From assembly GCA_028671895.1 (NCBI GenBank), contig CM053809.1, positions 32,339,501-32,403,500 on the forward strand: a stretch of DNA of 64,000 nucleotides, read 5' to 3'. The DNA comes from Oenanthe sinensis (Eukaryota > Streptophyta > Magnoliopsida > Apiales > Apiaceae). The position numbers were made by a program, and so were the translations under genes. This document shows, piece after piece, positions 57,460 to 64,000 of this stretch (position 1 is the stretch's first letter; each line of letters begins with the position of its first letter). Under the pieces are notes generated by a model. It was not told the origin of the DNA. It worked only from the letters and a program-made list of their open reading frames with translations, and searched no databases.

Positions 57460-59385
57460 TCATTGGTGAGTTTTACTGTGGTATCTTGATGTTTTATTGT
57501 TTACAAGTTGTAATATTATGGTTATAAGCTGATTTAGTGTTTGTTTAAGTTTATTTGTTGAAATTAATGTTGCTGTGATGTACTTATACTCCTTCCGTTC
57601 CATAATTTTAGTCTTAGAGCAAGTCCAACAGTTTAGCATCCAGATATAAATGTCTAGCATAAGTAGTTGTATTCTGTTTATCAATAGAAACCCCGTGTTC
57701 CAGACCATCGCCCAAGAAGACATTTCTTATTGACATGTCAAAACCAATTGTTTCAGGTTACAATGCCAATTAGCTGTGTGAGCCTTTCATGATGAACCAC
57801 CATATGCCATAATACCTCCTATGCTGGCTAAATACCTTTTACTTGATGAAAATTATGGTGTAGCTGATTTTAGTTGGCCTGTATGTATTATTTGATTGGA
57901 AACCACTTGACATATAAATGAAGCATTAAGCATATATCACAGCAGCATATCGTGCCAGACTGCCAGTTGAGTCCAGCAATCTAGCTAGTAGTACAATACT
58001 TTCTATGCGCTTTTCCATATAGTATGAAAGTTTGCTTCAGAGTTATTTTCAGTTGCAGCTGAATTTGTGCTTGTTGGTAGAGCTTGTTCAAGCTTTAATT
58101 ACTCTATTTGTCAAGGGGTTTCTCTTGATTAATTTGTTTGCTGAGCCAGATTAGCAACTAGAAACTTTCATACTGCGTTCTCATTGCTGTTAATACATGA
58201 CTATTTAATCTTGAATAACTTGTTCTGCTTTAGGTTGTATGAAGGATGCAGCGAAGTGACCCTTCTAACTACACTTTAGTTCTGCTACTTGCCTGAACTA
58301 TCTTTTTTATCCTTCTTTTATCATGCCTTAAATCCAGTTGAAATGTCCTAGTATGGAATTAGTAGCTGTAAAAGATGGACGAGTCTATGAACAAATAATA
58401 AGCTAAACTATTCTCAGTACAGTTGTAATAAGTTCATTCACTAAAAAAATTAACTTGTATGTTTTGTTCCATGCAATGAACTGGAATAAAGATTATTGGT
58501 TAGCATAACTTTATTTGCATCCCTTATAATGGTTGCCTTGTGGCTGTTTGTGATGTTAGCTTTGGAATTATCAATTTGATTCTTACAGAAATGCTTGTGG
58601 TTTTGCCTATCATGCAGATGGCATAGTTCTATGGTAGAGTATAAATGAAACAAAAGCCTGCAAGATTCTCCTAATCAGCTTTGCTTGCAAGGAGATGGAT
58701 ATGCCCTTCCCTTTTCATCTTGGCTACGAGGTTCATGGAGATGTTGTGAACTCGGTTAGTCGGTTTTTAACATAAGCTTTACTGTTTACTTGTGAAAGTC
58801 TACCTCCTAATTGTAATGCAATGAAATGTTGTATCCTTGTTTGTACAATTATATGCCTTTGGCTGTTGACTGGTGTTTTGTTTATATATCAGCCACAATT
58901 TTGGTCATATTGAGGATGTGTATTTGCTCGGACAATGGTTCACGAATTTAAATTAAAAATAGACGTCTACCGTACTAGATGGGCTCTAATGTTTGAATTC
59001 AAGCATTAACCTTTGTAATAAAATTATTCACTAATTTGGAGAACATGACAGTAATATTGTGCAGAACACAAAATTTTGTTGAAGCCTGAAGTCTATGCAT
59101 GCCAAGAAGCTGGATTGTGCAGTAATACATGAATAAGAAAACTAAAACAAAAGTAATCTAAAATTTCAGGTTAATAAATAACTAAAGAAGTAGCATAAAT
59201 AACAAGTGGTAAAGCACATGATCCGCAAAAGTATCAGCAAGGGGAAGTGTGAGAATAATAGGAGTACATTACTTCTGAGGCTCAGAAATATGTATCCAAC
59301 TCCTGAAAACTTTGCACACATCACATTCTCTTGGGTTGTAAATCAACCGTCTTTAATGTATTAACAAGAATCTTTGGACGACGAA
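57460..59385. other. 3' flanks and intergenic
   Basis: The 3' UTR of the membrane-protein gene may extend by splicing: sequence near 57465-58260 has several donor- and acceptor-like sites but no coding continuation. 57610-57640 carries AGAGCAAGTCCAACAGT, a common plant repeat end. No gene is recognised. 59160-59385 should be the RABA1 3' UTR. Confidence 0.45.
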
Positions 59386-59818
59386 CTATGAAGAGCAGCA
59401 TCCAGCTTTCTTCATGGCTGATACATCATCCTTACCACCAACGTTAATAGTCTGTCCCTTGGGCAAAACAGTAGGGTCCTCAGCCATATCCAGAGCCTTC
59501 CTACTTACTACGCGGTAGATTTGGGTTAGAACTTCCGTGAAAGCATTTTCGACATTTAAAGACTCGAGAGCAGATGTTTCCATGAAAAAGGTACTTTCCC
59601 GTTCGGCAAAGGCCTTAGCATCATCAGTTTGAACAGCACGCAAGTGACGCAAATCTGCTTTGTTCCCTACGAGCATGATCACTATGTTGGCATCTGTGTG
59701 ATCCCTAAGCTCCTTCAACCATCTTTCAACATTTTCAAATGTGACATGGCGGGTAACATCATACACTAGTAAAGCACCAACAGCTCCTCGATAGTAAGCA
59801 CTTGTGATTGCACGATAT
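59386..59818 (-). CDS. RABA1 small GTPase, 3' exon only
   Basis: Rab11-like GTPase of trans-Golgi and recycling endosome traffic to the plasma membrane. This exon begins after an AG acceptor (59819-59820) with a split codon and reads YRAITSAYYRGAVGALLVYD, the usual second exon of plant RABA genes, where the only intron follows the WDTAGQER motif. It carries the G4 motif GNKADL and the G5 motif ETSAL, the RABA1-type tail LPKGQTINVGGKDDVSA and the prenylation motif CCSS. The stop is at 59386-59388. The first exon (P-loop, effector region, G3) is not found between 59821 and 60995, where a Tat-like retrotransposon begins. It must lie beyond the window, across an enlarged intron, or be lost. Confidence 0.9.
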
Positions 59819-60389
59819 CTGCAACCAAAGTAAAAGAAAATTATTTAGAAATGGTACAAGCTGAGACAAAGTCACAAACAATGCAAGTTAGCTGCACAAA
59901 ACGAAACTAAATCAAATATGCCCGGTATGTCCCACTCAAAAGTATGCAAACAGACTATTCAAAGAGTTCGATTGCTTGTTAGAAGGGGAGGGTGAACATG
60001 TATAAATATTAAGGGAGTTGGTCCCTGCACTAAAATGTTTGTTTAAGAACTGTGCCGCAGATAAGGTGACATAACCCCTTGATTTACATTAAAAATTCAG
60101 TATTAATCTTGTCCGCTATAAAATACCGCAGAGTGAGGGTTTCAACAACCAATTGTTAGGGACCCGGACCCAAAGAGAAATAAAAATGGGTAGATGGGAA
60201 TTCTTCCGAATATATATGTGAAACAGAGCAACGGAATGTGATTTTCCTACAGATTTTTCTTGCAATCACACAACGAAAAAGGAGTATAATAGTCATAATC
60301 AACTCCTGCTGTTTGACTAAAGTATGTAACCTTACAAGCAAAAACGTGAAAATAAAAAAAACTCAGAAGTATGAACTAATTTGAGCGGA

Positions 60390-60490
60390 TTTAATGACAA
60401 CCTAGTGGCAAGACTCTTTTTTCCTTTCCCTCATGACCAAACATGAGTTCAAATCCTCATCCCCCCTCCTTGTATACGTTAAAAATATGC
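60390..60490 (+). mobile_element. tRNA-derived SINE head
   Basis: Box A-like GACAACCTAGTGGCAAG (60396-60412) and box B-like GAGTTCAAATCC (60445-60456) have pol III promoter spacing, followed by a C-rich stretch and an AT-rich tail. The sequence does not fold into a full tRNA. Confidence 0.6.
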
Positions 60491-60672
60491 AACCCCAAAA
60501 AAATTATAATTAAAAATCGAGTCGGAACATTTTTATTTACAGCCAAGATAGTTGAAACAACTTGTGATCAATTGTAGTCTAGGGTCCAGCAGTAGATGTT
60601 TAGAACTTGCAAAATCTAAATGATCATCATGCTACAATTAAGATGATCTCGGAAGCATTACTCTGTTAACAA

Positions 60673-60836
60673 AACTACAGTACCACCCTTTCAAAACCAA
60701 CAAATAAGCAACTCTGTGCAACAAACCAATAACATAAACAAGAAAAACAAAATCAACTACAGTACCACCCTTTCAAAACCAACAAATAAGCAACTCTGTG
60801 CAACAAACCAATAACATAAACAAGAAAAACAAAATC
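60673..60836. repeat. 82-bp tandem duplication
   Basis: AACTACAGTACCACCCTTTC through ACAAGAAAAACAAAATC occurs twice head to tail, period 82, with no difference visible. It lies in the presumed RABA1 intron. Confidence 0.92.
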
Positions 60837-60995
60837 ATGTCATACAATTCAATCGATATTAACAAATGCAAAAAGCAATCTTAAGTTAAGATGAACACCT
60901 AACAATTAATTTACCCTGGACCCAAAAATGGACTTATAAGTAAGAGCATCGTTAGGATATAATATATGATCCTATTCATGAAAAACAATGCATAA

Positions 60996-62049
60996 TGTTA
61001 TGCCCAATATTTGGACATAGGTCCTAGGCAGGTCCGATGACATAAATTGGCCGGCCCACCTTGCATTTGGGCTCACATGGCTTCAAAGCCCACATCCAGC
61101 TCGCATTGTGTTAAAGAAGATAAAATATTCTAAGGCCCTTGGCCTAGCGTGGGGTCGCATCGCTAGCTCACCAGCCTTAGACTCATTCGGCTTTGATAAG
61201 GAAAAGAGAGGAGAACCGGCCCCCCAGCCCGGTTCACTTCTCATCATCACCTCTCAGGTCGCATAGATTTGCCAGAGAGGCCCTCAGCCCGGCTCGCTTG
61301 GCCAGGCTCACTGCCTCTGGATCGCTTCGCTAGCCCGGAGTACTTAGCACGGATTTCTCATAACTAGCTGAAAGGCTCCTAGCCTCATGGGCTCACCTCA
61401 CTTGGTATTATTTGTTAATCTGAAGACTACAGAAGGCCCCCCAGGGTAATATCTCAACATACTTATTGATTTGAAGACAGCTAGCCCCACGGGCTCTCAT
61501 CTCATCAAGGGATCCGCACATGATCACCTCTACATACTGCTCCCGTGAGGCCACATCACGCACGACTGCTCCCGCGAGGCCATATCGCGCATAACTCCCT
61601 ACGGGAACCCCTTGCTCTACAACTCCATGACAGCCCCCGGAGCCTAACGGGCTTGGGCCATGACAGTTACAGACATCTGGGAAGTTTGCCCTCCACATCC
61701 ACACAGACTTGGGCCAAAGCCCAGCACGTCTAAGGATTTGGGCCTGATGGACCGGACCAATACCTAGCCCATATAGGTAACTTGTCCTCCAAGAACTACG
61801 TGTGGCTTGAACCCCTATATAAAGGGTACGTAGGCCTCTTGTTTCAGTTGAGACAACAGTTGGCAGCAAGAGAACACATATTTTCTCTGGCCTTCTAACG
61901 AATCAACAACAAGATCAGCTACCAAAATCCATCACTTTCCTCCCGTGTTCTTCGCGTTCTTCATCAAGTTCATAGCAAAATCATCATATTTTGCTCCGTG
62001 ATTCCAACAAACCTCCAAATTACTGTTATACCAGTTTCTCCCTATAACA
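60996..62049 (+). mobile_element. 5' LTR of a Tat-like Ty3/gypsy retrotransposon
   Basis: 1054 bp, TGTTATGCCC to CCCTATAACA with matching TGTTAT/ATAACA ends. TATA core promoter at about 61795-61835: AGAACTACGTGTGGCTTGAA, then CCCCTATATAAAGGGTACGT. It is followed at 62050 by ATTGGCGCTAGAAGG, a TGGCGC-type primer-binding site. The interior is GC-rich and dense in GCTCGCTTGGCC-like short motifs. Left flank CATAA should be the target duplication; its partner is outside the window. Confidence 0.88.
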
Positions 62050-62066
62050 ATTGGCGCTAGAAGGAG
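62050..62066 (+). other. Primer-binding site of the Tat-like element
   Basis: TTGGCGCTAGAAGGAGG directly follows the LTR terminus. TGGCGC starts are usual for Tat/Athila-group primer sites, but I cannot fix which tRNA is used. Confidence 0.6.
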
Positions 62067-62090
62067 GGGCTTGACATCTGAGGGAGAAGG

Positions 62091-64000
62091 ATGTCTAACT
62101 CTAGGAGAACCGGAAACTCATCAGAAAGTGATAGAGCTGAGGATGACGAGACCCCGAGACATGCCAACGAGAACCCGCCTCAGACCGACCCCAAACTCTT
62201 GGAATTCCTTGATGAGATGGGCCAGCAGATGCTCGAGTTCAACAAGAGAATGAGGCGGATGGAGAGGAGAGGCGCCTCTAAGAAGGCTAGCGCGAGCGCC
62301 CGGCGACGAATGAGGAGGGCCAATAAATCTAAGCGGCCCTGGTCGACCGTGAAACCTCGTGACCTCATGAATGATTTTAATGATGAAGCCGGAGATGTAG
62401 GGAAGGATGAATCATTAGAGTGGGATGAGGTGCCCCCCAGTCAGGCGCGGCAGGCCCATGAGACCCCTCACAGGTCGTTTCATGGCCCAGCCCCCTCTGA
62501 GGCGAAGGCAACCAGTGTTTTTGACAGGGTCGGGAGAAGACTAACCGAGCATGATCTAAGGATAAAGCTGGAGAGAGCCCGAACTAAAAACACTGAGGTA
62601 AGGCCCCCGAGTCTAGCACGTGAAGCAGAGGGACCCCCTCGCCATCGCGAGCGCGCCAGGTCCCCATATCGTGCTCACGTACCGGAGAGGCCCCCTCCCA
62701 GGGGAAGAAATCAGGAAGCTCAGTCCGTGATAAGTGGAGAATGTGGAGGCCGAAGGCGTGAACAGGCACCGCCCCCATCGCATAGGGCCAGTAATGAAAA
62801 TAATAATGAGGAGAGGCTGGGAAACCTCCGCATGAACGATCTTAGGCAGCTCCTAGAGCGCATGGAGAAGGAGAAAACTGCTCCAAATCCTATCTCCACC
62901 CAGTCACCTTTCACCAATGAGATCCGAGTCGCACCTCTGCCCGCCATCTTCAGAAACAACCCGAATCTCACTTTTAATGGTGATACTGATCCAGCCGAAT
63001 ATCTAATCCGCTTCAATATTGAGATGGAAGTTTACCAGGTTTCCACTCTAGCCCGGTGTCGGCTATTCGCCGCCTCTCTCAGGGGTAGTGCCCAACAGTG
63101 GTTCTCCAAACTCGGGCCAGTTATGATCGACTCATGGGAACTACTGGCAGATATATTCATCAAACAATTTCAGTCTTCCATGCTCTATGCCCCACCTGTG
63201 GCGACCCTTGCTAATATTAAGCAAAGGGAAGGAGAAACTCTGCAAGATTACTTCAAGAGGTTTAATGCCGAAGTACCCCGAGTTAGAGGAGCAACTGAAG
63301 AGGCTGTAAAGAACTTCCTGATAGCAGGTCTTAAGGAGGGAACTGACTTCTGGAAAAGCCTACAAGCTAAGACACCTGAAACATTATCTGAGTTCTACCG
63401 GCAGGCTGAGCCCTTTAAATGGGTGGAGAAATCTATGCTTGACTTAAAGAAGAGTAACAACAATGGGGGCCGAGGAAAGAATAACAAACGCAAGGGATCC
63501 CGGAGTCCGGATAATAGATACAAGGGCCGTAGAGACAGAAGCCCCAGCCCGAAGAGGTATGATAAAAGGGAAAGAGAGAGGTCCCTTGAGAGCCATAGGT
63601 CAGAGGACAGGAGGCCTTATCCGAAATACACTCGCCACACCCCACTAGTGGCCCCAATTGAGCACATCTACGCAATTAATGCCTCTAAAGGAATCTTCAA
63701 GAAGCCTCCACCAATGACGAATTACGGTAGAAAGGACTCTCGGAAGTTCTGCGCCTACCATGAGCAGTCGGGCCATGACACCGCCGATTGCAGATATTTG
63801 AAAGACCAGATTGAAGACCTCATTAGAAGCGGTCACCTCACTGAATGGGTGGTAAGAGAAGTGAAGAGACATCAGAGGAGTGATTATCATAGCGTCCCGC
63901 CTCCTCCTTCGAAAGATAAGGCTCCCCAGGATAAAGAGAGACCTGGGCTTGGCAGTACTAGAGAGGGCAGTATCCATATTATCATCGGGGGTCCTCATAT
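62091..64000 (+). CDS. Gag polyprotein of Tat-like Ty3/gypsy element (open through right edge)
   Basis: Structural protein that packages element RNA. The frame from the ATG at 62091 (MSNSRRTGNSSES) stays open for 636 codons to the window end. Residues 1-260 are charged and low in complexity (KRMRRMERRG, RPPPRGRNQE). The retrotransposon gag domain is at about 280-450: FNGDTDPAEYLIRFN, LFAASLRGSAQQWFSKL, FIKQFQSS, KQREGETLQDYFKRFNAEV and PETLSEFYRQAEPFKWVEKS. A basic R/S-rich linker follows, then a CCHC-like knuckle at about 560-590 (CAYHEQSGHDTADC), followed by LKDQIEDLIRSGHL as in Tat gag. No stop or frameshift was found, so the element may be young. Protease and pol would follow to the right. 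Confidence 0.88.
   Translation, partial: MSNSRRTGNSSESDRAEDDETPRHANENPPQTDPKLLEFLDEMGQQMLEFNKRMRRMERRGASKKASASARRRMRRANKSKRPWSTVKPRDLMNDFNDEAGDVGKDESLEWDEVPPSQARQAHETPHRSFHGPAPSEAKATSVFDRVGRRLTEHDLRIKLERARTKNTEVRPPSLAREAEGPPRHRERARSPYRAHVPERPPPRGRNQEAQSVISGECGGRRREQAPPPSHRASNENNNEERLGNLRMNDLRQLLERMEKEKTAPNPISTQSPFTNEIRVAPLPAIFRNNPNLTFNGDTDPAEYLIRFNIEMEVYQVSTLARCRLFAASLRGSAQQWFSKLGPVMIDSWELLADIFIKQFQSSMLYAPPVATLANIKQREGETLQDYFKRFNAEVPRVRGATEEAVKNFLIAGLKEGTDFWKSLQAKTPETLSEFYRQAEPFKWVEKSMLDLKKSNNNGGRGKNNKRKGSRSPDNRYKGRRDRSPSPKRYDKRERERSLESHRSEDRRPYPKYTRHTPLVAPIEHIYAINASKGIFKKPPPMTNYGRKDSRKFCAYHEQSGHDTADCRYLKDQIEDLIRSGHLTEWVVREVKRHQRSDYHSVPPPPSKDKAPQDKERPGLGSTREGSIHIIIGGPH

Larger units (their letters stand above)
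59821..60995 (-). other. RABA1 intron sequence, with SINE and tandem duplication
   Basis: No exon-like match to the RABA first exon is seen. It includes the SINE at 60395 and the 82-bp duplication at 60673. Confidence 0.5.

Noticed and set aside
61408..63016. Several ORFs of 60-153 aa on both strands in the Tat-like LTR and gag
   Set aside because: Shadows of GC-rich LTR sequence and of the long gag frame that starts at 62091.

Overview
The window is plant nuclear DNA, almost certainly from a eudicot. It is AT-rich. Its genes have many GT-AG introns and encode plant families: NAC, VOZ, GBPL3, HESO1, RABA1 and UGT85. Roughly half of the sequence is transposon-derived. I cannot name the species; the gene content and the abundance of Stowaway-like MITEs would fit an asterid such as an Apiaceae member, but that is a weak inference.

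Layout. 1-2338: 3' tandem repeats and an LTR of a Tat-like Ty3/gypsy element. 2912-3838 (-): 5'-truncated UGT85 pseudogene. 5443-7029 (+): three-exon NAC gene of the SND2/NAC073 type. 7273-8005: LTR-like block, probably solo, minus orientation. 8421-8658: Stowaway-like MITE. 9310-19621 (-): intact 14-exon guanylate-binding protein gene (GBPL3 type, 1064 aa) with a Tourist-like MITE in intron 1. 19817-19900: tRNA-derived SINE head. 21578-21991: Mutator-like MITE. 22411-32250 (+): decayed gene for a charged repeat protein, split by a young Tekay-like Ty3/gypsy element (23729-31705, minus) whose two 1785-bp LTRs differ at only four positions I could find. 33120-34680: related repeat blocks in mixed orientation. 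35882-43621 (+): intact eight-exon HESO1-type terminal uridylyltransferase gene (442 aa), with a SINE and a Mutator-like MITE in intron 2. 44545-45651 (-): single-exon DEDDy-exonuclease-like gene that lacks catalytic residues, convergent with HESO1. 48001-51107 (+): four-exon VOZ transcription factor (491 aa). 53127-56221 (+): eight-exon PDAP1/PP28 phosphoprotein gene (162 aa) with a MITE in intron 6. 56491-56667: perfect 59-bp fold-back. 57106-57459 (+): small single-pass membrane protein. 59386-59818 (-): 3' exon of a RABA1 GTPase gene. 60996-64000 (+): 5' LTR, primer-binding site and long open gag frame of a Tat-like element that runs off the right edge, placed where the RABA1 5' half should lie.

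The host genes are mostly independent single-copy regulators: NAC and VOZ in transcription, GBPL3 in nuclear immune condensates, HESO1 in small-RNA tail uridylation, RABA1 in membrane traffic. There is no operon logic. The window is best read as a gene corridor repeatedly invaded by mobile elements, with several insertions dated or polarised by target-site duplications. The most notable signals are: (a) a defective, gag-less, chimeric retrotransposon that still moved very recently; (b) the catalytically dead exonuclease-fold gene beside HESO1; (c) a fold-back whose A-L-A'-L layout points to replication template switching; (d) a RABA1 gene separated from its GTP-binding half by a retrotransposon. 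I did not find a clearly new multi-gene system.
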